A stretch of DNA of 64,000 bases, from NCBI GenBank assembly GCA_021234155.1, contig JAJEKV010000005.1:24257584-24321583 (forward strand). Direction: 5' to 3'. Both the position numbers and the translations under genes were made by a program. Positions 1-9,832 of this stretch are shown here, one piece after another; position 1 is the stretch's first letter; each line of letters starts with the position of its first letter. The DNA comes from Isoetes taiwanensis (Eukaryota > Streptophyta > Lycopodiopsida > Isoetales > Isoetaceae). Under the pieces are notes generated by a model that was not told where the DNA came from, ran no database searches, and saw only the letters and a list, made by a program, of their open reading frames with translations.

Positions 1-778
1 CATCCTAAGAAAACTACTCATGCCAATAAAACTTTTGACCTGCTTCAGATTTTTGGGGGGTACCATCTTTTTGAGGGCTTCAACCTTTTCTTGTGCCACT
101 TGTATACCATTGTTGGATACCTCATGCCCCAAAAGTTGCCCTTTGGATGCAAAAAAAATACATTTCTTTGGGTTAAGGTTGACTCCAGATTCCCTGCACA
201 AAGAGCATATTTTTGCAAGCAATTCCAAATGATTAGTAGGGTGAGATCATAAGCAAAGGTCATCCAAATAGACTCTGAATTCTTGAGGAGACATAGGCCT
301 AAAAATAACATCCATAGCTCTCTGGAAAGTAGCAGGTGCATTCATTAGTCCAAAAGGCATTCTCTTCATTGCATAAGTTCCCCAAGGGGTAATAAAAGAG
401 GTCTTGGGTTGGTCTTCTTCCTTAATGCCAATTTGATTAAATCCTGAAAATCCATCTAGAAATGAGTATACCTCTTTCCCCTTACAAAGATATAAAATTT
501 CTTCTAAAAAAGGCAAGGGATAGCAGTCCTTGATGGTAGCTTTGTTGAGATCTCGATAATCAATGCAGATCCTTAAGGCACCACTTTTTTTCTCTACAAG
601 TACAATGCAAGATACCCATTCTGGATTAATGATTTCAATAATAACACCTGCATCTAGCATTATATCCAACTCATCTTTGATCAATCCCATCAATGAAGCA
701 TTAATTCTTCTCAGTTTTTGAAAAACAGGTTTACATCCTTTTTTAATCTTGGTTTCAAATTGGCATACTTCAGCTTTA
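1..778 (-). pseudogene. R1: Ty3/gypsy reverse transcriptase fragment (family I type)
   Basis: This fragment, open to the left of the window, encodes the RT palm and fingers of a family I element. The blocks RICIDYRDLNKA, FLDGFSGFNQI, TPWGTYAMKRMPFGLMNAPATFQ and VYLDDLCL are readable. The frame shifts between about 250 and 340, just after the YLDD catalytic block, so it is not a working gene. RT would copy element RNA into cDNA in the particle. Protein similarity is closest to the RT of R5 and R12. Similarity stops near 778, where family II LTR sequence of R2 begins, so the upstream part of pol is missing. The 5' start of the original element is not in the window. Confidence 0.88.
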
Positions 779-779
779 A

Positions 780-2226
780 TCTTAATCGTCCCGTTCTTGG
801 CTAATTCGGTTTAATCCTTTGTTTTTTTGCCTCTGTGATGAGTTCTTGGGATTAGACAAGACAATTCGGCAGGTCAGGGTAATGATTATGCAGTTGTTTC
901 AGGCGAATTAGACGGATCTTGGCATTTCCGGGATTTAGGGTTCTTGGCAATCTTGACGAAATATCCCACAGGCCGAATTTAAACTGGAAGCTCAAGGTAT
1001 ATAACAACAAATAAATCCATTATAATTAATAAATAACGTGTAATATCCACGTGGGCCTCGGTACCTCCACCGCCCCACACGCCTGGATATTCCACGTGGC
1101 AGGGGTGATTGGCTAAGGAATCTAGGCTGTTTGTGGGGATTAGATAGGAATTTTTTTTGTAAAATAGGTTAAGGCACGATTCCCAAGAAGCTATGTTTGA
1201 GGGCCAAAATAAACGATTTTTTTATTTTCTTTTTTGCAAAAAGGATCTTTTTTTATGCTCTAGAAGATGCTGGAATCTTTTTTTGCAAAGGAGCACTTTT
1301 GAATTTTGGCCTTGAAAAGGTATATATGGAAGGTGATGTGGCATGTGGGCATGATGAGTTGGCAATATGAGGATGACATGGCAAACAAGGGTGATGAGGT
1401 GTCAAACAACTTGGCTAAGAACATTTTTTCTAGTCAAAACTTGGGATGAGGTGGACATGATGTGTGTGACATGTAGATGATGATGTGGAGGTGTTGGTGA
1501 TGATGTGGCAAAATGATGTGTCTCCCTTATGGATTCAACCATGTAATTTGAAGAACTTTTTGCAAAAAAAATAGTATTTCAATGGGGTGACACGTGCATG
1601 GTATGACATGGCAATGTGGATGACATGTATGGTGACTTGGCCTCTTTTGATCAATGCATATAATTTGCATTTTCTAGGCAAATTTTGACTTTAAGTGCTT
1701 CCCTTAGAAATTTTGGCATTCTCTCTCATTTTTTGACTTATAGAGAGTGGAAGTTGACCTTTGACCATATGTATGACCAAGTCAAGTGGAATTTTGTGCT
1801 TCAATGAGATGGTGATGGCATGGCAAGTGTGTGGAATGTGAGTGACATGTAAAAGAGAAGTTTTGACTAGAAAAAATCTTCAAGGCCAATTTTGACTTGG
1901 GAGATGAAATGTAACTTGGGATCTCATGAGCATGTCTTCATGGTGAAGGGTGTGGAGGGTGTAGGATCGGAATCAAAGAATGTAATTATGCCAAGAACTC
2001 AAATAGTAGCATCACATACCAAGAACTCTTCAAGGGGTCTTCAAATTTGCTTGATTCACCTTCATGACTTGCTTGTGTGACCTAAGTCAAATGTCCTTAC
2101 CTTGCTCTTCAAGTCTTCAAAGTGTGCAAAGATGCATTCTCCTTGTGTGTCTAAGTTCAAATCAAAGGATGAGCATGAAAATATGAAATGTGTCTTGCTC
2201 TTCCATGCTGCCATAGCATGGCAGCA
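780..2226 (-). repeat. R2 3' LTR, truncated (family II)
   Basis: The LTR aligns by eye with the right-hand 60 percent of the R8 and R13 LTRs: the conserved ATATCCCACAGGCC block at 959-972, a TATA-like GGTATATAAC near 997 and CACGTG boxes follow in the same order. It ends at 2226 with the self-complementary TGCTGCC...GGCAGCA (2206-2226) that marks the U3 end in this family. The U5 half, which would begin TGTTGAAGG, is absent. No protein-coding content is supported; the short ORFs here are chance. Confidence 0.8.
997..1098 (-). promoter_or_regulatory. Family II LTR core promoter with paired G-boxes (R2)
   Basis: Read on the minus strand, a GTTATATACC TATA-like box (997-1005) lies about 45 and 90 bp downstream of two CACGTG G-boxes (1048-1053 and 1093-1098). 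The conserved GGCCTGTGGGATAT block follows about 30 bp further downstream and may mark the start of R. G-boxes bind plant bZIP and bHLH factors. This copy is in a truncated 3' LTR and is unlikely to drive R2 itself. Confidence 0.5.
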
Positions 2227-3006
2227 TTATGCCAGACTAAAAGAACAGGCCGGTCCCCCATCCCCTTTCTTGTTGCTTGATAATCAGGATAGAACTCCAG
2301 CCAATTGCCAATATGAAGGTATGTTTGGCAATTCAATGGACCTGCAATGGATTGAAGACAAGTAGTGATGGTAAATTTCAGTACGATGTGAATATGAATA
2401 TGGAGGTGATTTACAAATGAACCTGCATGACAAATGGAATCATTAGTAAGAATGTGAGCTGCTGGATGGACATATGACATCAGTTTGATGGATTTGGTAG
2501 AGATTTGAAGTGTTTTATGTGGAACAAGGGCAACTCTTGAGCAGATGAGTATGGAGTGTATGTATCAGGGTGCACCTGCGTATGACAAAAAATCTGTTAG
2601 ACAAATGAGTTCTTTGTTGTGGTAGGAATGGCAGCAACTATGTATATGATGAAGAATGAGGAGAAGTGAATGAGTAATGAGATGAATGACTGTAAATCCA
2701 GATGCTCCTCCATGGAATTCATGGCTTTAACAATATTAGTACTCGATTTGAACCTTGACTAGATAGAGACCTGCACAAATCTTCTGCTCTTGCATCACTG
2801 GTGTGAATTAAAAAGACTAATTAATATCAATGCTAAAATTTGAAGACAAAAGCTACACACTTGAAATTCCTGAATTGTTTTTCGTGTTTTTCTTTTATTT
2901 TCTTTTTTACTTTTCTGCATATTAGTCAACCAAAGCAAACTGAACTAACCTACCTACAAATTTCAAATGCTCTTCAACTAAACAAGCTTAGGGCAACATG
3001 TTGTTG
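2227..3006 (-). other. R2 3' untranslated stretch between integrase and 3' LTR
   Basis: There is no supported gene. A purine-rich tract (minus strand AAAGGGGATGGGGGACC, about 2254-2270) is the best polypurine-tract candidate, but it lies about 28 bp from the LTR rather than next to it. Two copies of a degenerate CACCTGC/AACCTGC-ATGACA motif (near 2427 and 2570) correspond to the duplicated unit seen clearly in family I elements. Confidence 0.6.
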
Positions 3007-4126
3007 CTAATACCTTTTCAAATGTAGGACGTTGATAGGATTCAACAATTCTCTGCCATCAAGCACATCTTTTAGCCAATAAGAATATTTTCCTGCTGTG
3101 CCAATAACTTCAAAAGGTCCATCCCAAAGATTTTCAAATTTGGATGCTATGTCTTCCCTTGCCTTATTCCATTTCAACACAAGCTCACCCGATTTCAGAG
3201 TGCCTTGGAGTTTGTGAGCAGCCTTGAAAGCCGCAATATCCTTGGCTTTTTTTATCATGACAGAATTTTCTGCCTCATACCTGTGCTCTTCAAGCTGCAT
3301 TAACCTCACACAGCCTCATCCATTTCTAAGTTTATTTGGTATGCCAATCTCAGTGATGGAAGTTCCAATTCAACAGGCACTACTGACTCTATACCATAGA
3401 CCAAACTGAAAGGTGTGTGTTTGGTGGATGCTTTAATAGTAGTTCTATAGGCCCAAAGTGCATCATGGAGTTTTAGGTGCCAATCTTTTTTTGAAATGCC
3501 GATAGTCTTCTTCAGAATTGATTTAAGCACTTTATTGGTTGACTCTGCTTTATTGGTTGAGTAAATTTTTGGTGTGTTTGACCTTCGGAGTAGCTAGCAA
3601 GGATGCAATGGTTTTACTGATGAACTGGCTTCCCCTATCAGAGACTATTTTGAAAGGCATTCTAAACCTAGCACAGATGTTTTCGTGGAGGAATTCTTGC
3701 AGTGGCATAGGCATTTGCCTCCCTAAGGGGAACTGCTTCAGCCCATTTGGTAAAGTAATATGTGGCTACAAGTATGAACTGATGCTGAGCTGAGGAAGGT
3801 GGATCTATTGGACCTATGAAATCTAAACCCCATGTCTAAAATGGTCCTGGAGAAGTTATAGCAGTGAGAGGGGTTGGTTGCAATGTTCTTCTACCAAAAA
3901 TTTGGCATTTATGACAGCATTTTGTAACATCATAACAATCTTTGAAGACTGTAGGCCAAAAATAACATGACCTCAAGAATTTTTTGGCAGTTGTGTCAGC
4001 ATTGGCTTCCTCATAATCAACACACCTCAGCAATACTCCCTCCCTGTCAACCTTGCATAATACATCCCCAATGAGCCTGAGTTTTTTGCACTTCTCTTTA
4101 AATCTCCTTTCTTGACTGCTACTCAA
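3007..4126 (-). pseudogene. R2 integrase, frameshifted
   Basis: The integrase would insert the cDNA into the host genome. It is split over at least three frames. The N-terminal part (3836-4126) has the C..C half of the zinc finger (CCHKCQIF). The core around 3540-3830 is disturbed, so the DDE triad cannot be read in one frame. The C-terminal part (3007-3309) keeps the module ELVLKWNKAREDI, WDGPFEVIG and NPINVLHLKRY, a GPF/Y-type domain ending without a chromodomain. It directly follows the RT-RNase H frame, overlapping by four bases at 4123-4126, consistent with one original polyprotein. Confidence 0.85.
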
Positions 4127-5670
4127 GGCACCTCATTGTTTTCAATATAATTTCTGATCTCACATTGCCAGTCCAAGTTTTTTGCATAAAAAGCAACCAA
4201 GTCAGTAACACAATCAACATCATTCAATCCATCTTGGTCCTCGTGTTCAAATAGAGCATAGGGTAGATAGGCACTGGGATTTTCCACTAAATTCACAACT
4301 TTGACAGTCATGTTATAGGCTTGAACTTTACAAGCCCATCTACACAACTTTGCTTTAGGTTGTTTCTTTGCAAAAAGGAGAGACAGAGGATTTTGCCTCA
4401 TATAAACTTGAGTTTGGCTGTTTTGTAGCAAATATCCCTGCCTTTCTATCAAAAACATCAGAGCAGCTGCACTCTTTTGCAGTCTAGGATATCTTAGCTC
4501 AGTATCAGACCAGATCTTGCTGGCAAAAGCAATAACATGGTCTTCTTGCAGTAATGCGACACCAATTGTCTTTTTGGTAACACTGATATAGGCTTTGAAA
4601 GACTTTTCTAGATCTGGGGGCTTCAGCAAGATAGAATGGCAGATGGCATTGATGATTTTATCAAAGAATTCCTGACACTCTTCATTCCAATCAACCAGAA
4701 TATGCTTGCTTTCACTTTTGGAAAATTTCCCAACCTTTGTGAGGTTAGAAATTGGATTCATAGTGTGTGAGAAGTGAGGGACATACATTCTCAGAAAACT
4801 GGTCATTCCCATGAAGCTTTTTACCTGTTTGTGTGTTTTTGGAGGTGCTAGCTTCTTTAGAGCCTCAACCTTAGCTTCATCCACTTGAATGCCTTTTGTA
4901 GACACAACCTGTCCAAGCAATTCTCCTTTTGAACACAAAAAAGCACATTTCTTTGGGTTTAAGCTGACTCTCCCTTTTCTGCACAAGGCAAATAACTTAG
5001 TTAGAACATCAAAATGATTTTTGAGGGAAGTTCCTAAGCAAAGATCATCCAAGAAGACACGAAAAACATTAGTAGGCATGTCCTTGAAAATGGTGTCCAT
5101 AGCTCTCTGGAAAGTTGCAGATGCTTTCATTAATCCAAAGGGCATCCTTTTCATGGCAAATGTTCCCCATGGTGTAATGGATAAAGTCTTTGGCTGATCC
5201 TCCTCCTTTATGCTTATTTGGTTGAAACCTGAAAAGCCATCTAAGAAAGAATATATTTCCTTGCCTGCAACAACATGTAAGACTTCTTCTAAAAATGGCA
5301 AAGGGTAGCAATATTTGATGGTAGCTTTATTCAAGTCCCTATAGTCAATGCAAATCCTTATAGTTTTATTTCTCTTTTCTACTGGAACAATGCAAGATAG
5401 CCATTTAGGGTTTACGATCTCTGCAATCACACCTACATCCTTCATTTTATGCAACTCCTCTTTGATTAGGCCTAACAAGAATGCATTAATTCTTCTGAGC
5501 TTTTGTACCACAGGTTTCATACCTTCCTTGATTTTTATCTCAAACTCACAGATCCTTCTATCAACACCAACCAACTCATCACAGTCCCAAGCAAAAATAT
5601 CCTTGGTGTTATCTTCTTCTTTGAACAAATCTCCAACATATAGAACTCTATCTAGACCTTTCTTGTTCAA
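4123..5670 (-). CDS. R2 reverse transcriptase plus degenerate Ty3 RNase H
   Basis: A 515-residue open block, the longest intact RT of family II here. The RT shows RICIDYRDLNKA, FLDGFSGFNQ and the catalytic FLDD (5044-5055), with Phe in place of the usual Tyr. The following Ty3-type RNase H is recognisable (VIAFASKIWS, YPRLQKSAAALMF, VQVYMRQNP), but the canonical acidic residues are gone: the TDAS-type Asp aligns with Ser (YISVTKK), the EKE-type Glu with Ser (LQKS) and the TDH-type Asp with Arg/Lys-like sequence. It is therefore predicted to be structural only. The frame ends exactly where integrase begins. The upstream RNase H lies 40 bp away on the 5' side in another frame. Confidence 0.9.
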   Translation of the reverse strand: MNKKGLDRVLYVGDLFKEEDNTKDIFAWDCDELVGVDRRICEFEIKIKEGMKPVVQKLRRINAFLLGLIKEELHKMKDVGVIAEIVNPKWLSCIVPVEKRNKTIRICIDYRDLNKATIKYCYPLPFLEEVLHVVAGKEIYSFLDGFSGFNQISIKEEDQPKTLSITPWGTFAMKRMPFGLMKASATFQRAMDTIFKDMPTNVFRVFLDDLCLGTSLKNHFDVLTKLFALCRKGRVSLNPKKCAFLCSKGELLGQVVSTKGIQVDEAKVEALKKLAPPKTHKQVKSFMGMTSFLRMYVPHFSHTMNPISNLTKVGKFSKSESKHILVDWNEECQEFFDKIINAICHSILLKPPDLEKSFKAYISVTKKTIGVALLQEDHVIAFASKIWSDTELRYPRLQKSAAALMFLIERQGYLLQNSQTQVYMRQNPLSLLFAKKQPKAKLCRWACKVQAYNMTVKVVNLVENPSAYLPYALFEHEDQDGLNDVDCVTDLVAFYAKNLDWQCEIRNYIENNEVP

Positions 5671-5708
5671 TTTAACTTTTTTTACCTGTTTTCCCTCACT
5701 AGCATTGA

Positions 5709-6314
5709 TTACTGAATAGGATAGAGTCGTTGCAGGTTCTTTTTCTCCAGTTCTTCCTCTTGAATTGCTCCTTCAGCCAAGTGCTCGAGAATAACACTTT
5801 TGCAAAGTGCATCAGTTTCACCATTCTGTTCCGTTGGCACATGACAAAGCCTCCAAGTTTTGAAGTTCCTTAACTCTCCAATAGCTTGATCTCTAAGTAA
5901 GATCATCTCTTCATTTTTAGCCTGATATTCTCCAAATATTTGCCTGCAAACAAGTTGAGAGTCTCCAAAGATAACAACTTCATTAATATTCAAATTCTTA
6001 GCCTCTTGGAGACCTGCTATCAGAGCTTTATATTTTGCCATATTTGAGGTTGTATTAGGAAAGATTCTGCCTACTTTTGCAAGCAATCTATTGGAGGAAT
6101 CTTTGAGAATAGCAGCAGATGAGGCAACACTCAATCTTTTAGAAACACCACCATCAAACCATAAGTAAGCACAATCTTCTTGTTTTGGAAATGCCAGCTG
6201 AATGTAGAGCTCCAAGTTGGGTATTTGATCACTTGTATTTAATTCAAATTCCCCACATGGGTTTGACAACAACATTTCTTCTTCTATGAAATTTAAGGCC
6301 TCAAATTCACCCAC
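5709..6314 (-). pseudogene. R2 plant/archaeal-type RNase H domain upstream of RT
   Basis: A 201-residue open block with the order of an RNase H fold: LWFDGGVSKR, SNMAKYKALIAGLQEAK, GDSQLVCRQIFGEYQAKN and HVPTEQNGETDAL. The three Asp positions of the active site are present. The catalytic Glu position (AEYEAL in plant domains) is Lys here (AAA, 6033-6035). The domain sits between protease and RT, not after the Ty3 RNase H as is usual for extra RNase H domains of Tat elements as I recall them. It would degrade RNA in RNA:DNA hybrids if active. The frame is lost towards RT near 5709. Confidence 0.85.
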
Positions 6315-6890
6315 TTTGTTGTATAATGTTACCTTTTTCTTACCATTGGAAATAGTGCATTCCCCTTTTGATCAAACAGGTCTGGCATCAACTGTAGAAA
6401 GCCATTTCCTTCCCAAAACCAAATCATAAATGTCTGATTTCTCTTCAATCCCTTCAAAAGCCACCACAACAAAGTTAGCTGCAACAATTATACCTTCAAC
6501 ATCAATTGGTACATTGCTGACTATTCCTACAGCGCTAATCTTTGTGTTTGAGAAAGATTTTAAGACCTTTGGAGCCTTCTTATCTATCTCAAGGCCACAC
6601 AATCTCATGACAAGATGAGGCATAACATTCAGAGGTATCCAATAGGACCTTGGTCAAGATTTTCTTACCCCTTCTGGCAACACAAGTGAAAGCCCCTGGG
6701 TCATAATCCTCCTGAGTAAGCATGTGCTCCTCAATATGATTAGTTAGAGCAAACTCATCTTCTTTGGTCAAATTTAGCACCTTTTTCCTGTAGAATGGAG
6801 CTATTTTGAGCAGAGTTAGCAGGCCAACACTGATTTTAGAATTTGTAAGCAGATACTCAAAATCCTCACTATCTTTATCATTTCTCAAAT
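6315..6890 (-). pseudogene. R2 retropepsin-like protease region, broken
   Basis: The aspartic protease would cut the gag-pol polyprotein. Two overlapping frames (6372-6623 and 6589-6888) carry the flanks of the active site: TKVLLDTSECYAS replaces the LLDGGSPLNIMPYH seen in R5 and R7 through a local deletion or frameshift at about 6600-6640. The downstream half (GLEIDKKAPKVLKSFSNTKI, then VVAFEGI and LVLGRKWLSTVDARPV) is intact in sequence. The protease is therefore inactive in this copy. Confidence 0.8.
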
Positions 6891-6899
6891 ATTTCTGGA

Positions 6900-8146
6900 C
6901 AGGGGAGGAGGTACAACCATATTATGATCAACTTCCTTGTGTTTTATAGCATTGATTTCCTCATTAGCTCGTGCTGGCTCCTTTTCCTTTGCATTGTTCA
7001 TTCCTCTAGTATGCACAACCATATTCTCCTCCTGTTCTTCAATTTCCTGCACAAATCTGATGGAAGCATTTTTCTCATTAGGCTTAGATTTTTCCTGCCA
7101 GCAAAGATTCTTTTACACTACACCTATCTTCATAATGTCCCACAGCTTTGCAAAAGGTGCACACAGGGCATTCCTTACCAAAATGCCCCCTTTATCACAT
7201 TTTGTACAAGGCCTATACTAGCAGTAATCAGAGGAATGAGAATTTCTTGAACAGTGAGCACAAGGTGGATAAATCTTCTTCTCAAATTTGGAATTCTTCA
7301 TCTCTTGAAGTTGCTTGGTCACCTCGACTAAGGCCTCTGATACTTTGGTAATCTCAGCTCTCACATCTGCTGCAGGACCCTCAGCATCCTCCATCTTTGT
7401 TTTCTTCTTTTCCTTTTGAACAGCATAAACTGGTACAGGTCCTGGTCCCATGTATTCCTGTTCATAATCTGGAAAAAAAGGATCATGAGGTGAGTGCATA
7501 TCATCTGGCAAGTAAGAAATCATATCTGCAATTTCAGTAACTTTAGTGAAAGCCTTATGTATTGTGTCAAAGCCTTCTTGTTTTTGGATCTTGAGCATCT
7601 TCCTGTATATCCTTGGTCTACTACTTAAACCCCTGATAAAAGATGCCACAAGATGCAAAGCATGGTTAAGAACTTGATTAATCTTGACACTTGACAAGAT
7701 AAAGATTAAACCTTTACACAAATTGGTGAATACTCTCACCATGCTTTATATGAAAGGTTTGCAGTTCAAAAATCAAATCCTGAGGATCCAAGAGCTTGCC
7801 AAACCTTGCCAAGAATTTCTTGACCAATTAATCCCAAGAGTTAGCTCTTAAACTCATAACGTACTCAAGACAAGCTCTAACCTCATCATTCTTGAAACAT
7901 TTTTTAAACTCAGAGAATTTGCAAGTGTCCATATTCTTGGTAATACTCCTCAAAAGTCTTTAGAAAATTGTTAGCATTCATGCTTGGATCAAAAGTAGAA
8001 ACATGAATTGGCATATTCAACTCAAAGTAATGACAAGGCATACCTGAGTTTGCTTGTATAGTCACAGTAGGTGCTGCAGCAGAGGCTTCATGATTCTCCT
8101 GTGCTTCAGCATGCTCTGATGCTTCATTAGTCCTCCTAGGAGCCAT
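6900..8146 (-). pseudogene. R2 gag with zinc knuckles, frameshifted
   Basis: The ATG at 8146 begins MAPRRTNEASE, matching the gag start of R13 (MAPRRTNEASEPTE) and R8. The N-terminal part reads to 7910, and a second block (7218-7742) carries the gag motifs LHLVASFIRGLSSRPRIYRK and EGFDTIHKAFTK. The region 6900-7250 holds remnants of the Cys/His knuckles in broken frames. Gag would form the particle shell and bind the RNA. At least two frameshifts separate the blocks. The PBS lies 24 bp upstream of the ATG. Confidence 0.85.
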
Positions 8147-8169
8147 GAGGTTAAACTCCAAGAAAGTGA

Positions 8170-8187
8170 TCTCGGTAGAACCTCCAA
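8170..8187 (-). other. R2 primer-binding site (tRNA-Gln-like)
   Basis: The plus strand reads ATCTCGGTAGAACCTCCA, which looks like the 3' end of a plant tRNA-Gln including CCA, from memory and with at most one mismatch. It lies three bases from the LTR end at 8191. The same 18-mer is found in R8, R12 and R13. Confidence 0.75.
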
Positions 8188-8190
8188 AAT

Positions 8191-8517
8191 GTTGAAGGTG
8201 TTCCTGGCAAAACCTTCAACCTCAGTGGTTTAGAACCTCCAAGTTGCTTGAGGCAACCACTCTAACTGCAAAATCCCAAGAAGAGTGCTCCAATAGATGC
8301 TAACAACAGCTTTTCCTAAAGATAAAAAAAGTCTGCCTTGCCAAAATGCATGCCAAATGCAAACTAATGGGGTTTTGCTCATGATTCTTGATTCTAGAGC
8401 TGCACAAGACCTTGAAGGATGTTGGCAAAAAAGTCAGAAGGATTTTGATGAGAGCAAGCTTGTCAAATAAACAATCCTGACCAGATCAATTTTTGGTCAA
8501 TATCCCTGGCAGAGAGC
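8191..8517 (-). repeat. R2 5' LTR remnant (U5 end only)
   Basis: This begins (plus strand) TGTTGAAGGTGTTCC, as in R8 and R13, and ends abruptly at GGCAGAGAGCT, where the R8 LTR continues for about 2.1 kb. It holds the PBS-like 11-mer TAGAACCTCCA (8231-8241) and the adjoining GTTGC/GCAAC hairpin. The breakpoint abuts R3 integrase sequence. Confidence 0.85.
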
Positions 8518-8520
8518 TAG

Positions 8521-8808
8521 TTGTTGAAAAAGGCTAAAGATCTGGCTGCATTCAAAGCTGCACATAAAATACAGGGTACTTTTAGGGAGGGAGAGCTTTT
8601 CCTCAAGTGGAATAAGTCAAAGGAAGATTCAGCTGGTAAATTTGATAATATTTGGGAAGGACCTTTTGTGGTGCTGGAATCTGCAGGTACCAACTCTTAT
8701 TGGCTACAAGAAGTTGCCTCAGGAATGCTATTACCAAATCCTATCAATATCTTGCACTTGAAAAGGTACTGGGACCAGCATGCTTGTTTGTCCCTCTTTT
8801 TGCACTAA
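8521..8808 (+). pseudogene. R3 integrase C-terminal fragment
   Basis: A 95-residue open piece, starting within the integrase, with KKAKDLAAFKAAHKIQGTF, ELFLKWNKSKEDSAGKFDN, WEGPFVVLESAGTNSYWLQE and NPINILHLKRYW, the GPF/Y-type C-terminal module. It ends with a stop soon after HLKRYWDQH, so the family has no chromodomain. The catalytic core is missing. R3 keeps the C-terminal 50 residues that are deleted from R7. Confidence 0.85.
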
Positions 8809-9588
8809 AAAGTTCAAAGATCTATAATAGAAGTAGAGTAGTTAGATCAATTTGACTTTTGTTATGAGCACATTACTTTGATAAGTTAGTTTTATGTTTG
8901 TAGGTTGGGCTGACCAGAGAACAGTATAAGTGATCCCAAGGAGAGAATGATTACTAATGTTTTACCAAGTGTCATATGCAAGAGCATCCTTTTTCCATCT
9001 CTATTCATATGTCTTAAAGTGCTCCTACCACCCATTCAGCCTTCTATTCTTCCTTCCACATCTTAATAGCACTCTGCAAATTCATCTTCACCATCATAGC
9101 AGAGTTGCAAGGGTTTGAGATTAACTAGTTTGTGTGTTTCCATGACAGGTGCATCCTTTCTCCATCTATATTAATCTGTCATAAGTGGTCCTGCTATTCA
9201 ATTAGACTCCTTATTCTTGTTTTCATTCCCCCCAAAAAAAAAGCACTCTGCACTTCAGCTTCGCCACCATAGCAGAGTTGCAATTTTTGAAGATCAAGGA
9301 GAGACATACATTTTGCACATTCACTCCATCCTCATATACTCCACATACTCCATTCACATCACCACCCTATCACATTCACACTCATTCTCATCTTTTTCCA
9401 CTCACCATATCCCATTCACATCACCCTATCACCACATTCATACTCATTCCATCAACACTTGCACTTTACACTTTCACTCCATCATGATCTCACTTGGACA
9501 CCTTGGTACAAAACTGAAGACCCCTCTATGTATTCACTTTTGACATTGTATGGCTGAGGAGACCAGCCATTTTCTTGTTTTGGCGAGA
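8809..9588 (+). other. R3 3' region with duplicated hairpin unit
   Basis: No gene is supported. Two copies of a unit beginning GTCATATGCA/GACAGGTGCA and ending in an ACTCTGC...GCAGAGT hairpin lie near 8970-9112 and 9145-9281. A pyrimidine-rich CACTCA/TCATC tract follows. Before the LTR come GGCTGAGGAGACCAGCC (9551-9567) and TTTTCTTGTTTTGGCGAGA, as in every family I copy. Confidence 0.75.
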
Positions 9589-9832
9589 TGTTGCCCCCAA
9601 AGGGCAACATACTAATTGTGGTCTATGCATTAAAGCTAGGTTAAGTCATTTTGGAATACTAGGTCAAAGTTTGGAAGAGCTTGGTAGCCAACATTGATGT
9701 GGAGGTCAAAGGATGCTTACCTTCCAGGTCAACAAGTGCTTAAGTTAAAAGTTCACAAGAGGTACTTTATTTGAGGTCAAATGCTTAGTCAAGAATATAC
9801 TAGAAGAATCTGGGTTATGAAGTTTGGAAGAC
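9589..9832 (+). repeat. R3 3' LTR, first 244 bp
   Basis: The LTR starts with TGTTGCC...GGCAACA, the family I U3 palindrome, and follows the R7 LTR closely (ACTAATTGTGGTCTATGCAT). It is cut by insertion of LTR R4 at 9833. Its continuation is not found in the window. Confidence 0.85.

Larger units (their letters stand above)
780..8517 (-). mobile_element. R2: family II Ty3/gypsy (Tat-like) retrotransposon, both LTRs truncated
   Basis: A minus-strand element with, in reading order from high to low coordinate, a 5' LTR remnant, tRNA-Gln PBS, gag, protease, upstream RNase H, RT, Ty3 RNase H, integrase, a 3' untranslated stretch and a truncated 3' LTR. The family II LTR ends CCTTCAACA at 8191 and its U3 palindrome ends at 2226. 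The outer part of each LTR is missing, so no target duplication can be read. Coding frames are broken several times, but the RT-RNase H block remains open. The left neighbour is RT fragment R1 and the right neighbour is the opposite-strand fragment R3. Confidence 0.9.
8518..9832 (+). mobile_element. R3: 3' end of a plus-strand family I element
   Basis: This contains an integrase C-terminus, the family I 3' region and the first 244 bp of a 3' LTR. The LTR is then interrupted by LTR R4 of the opposite orientation after GGAAGAC at 9832; the undisturbed R7 LTR continues with a T-rich tract at that point. The left side is a truncation against R2. Confidence 0.85.

Noticed and set aside
4123-5670. 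Caulimovirus-like (pararetrovirus) insertion
   Set aside because: The RT-RNase H is followed by a Ty3 integrase and flanked by LTRs and a PBS; no movement or coat protein is seen.
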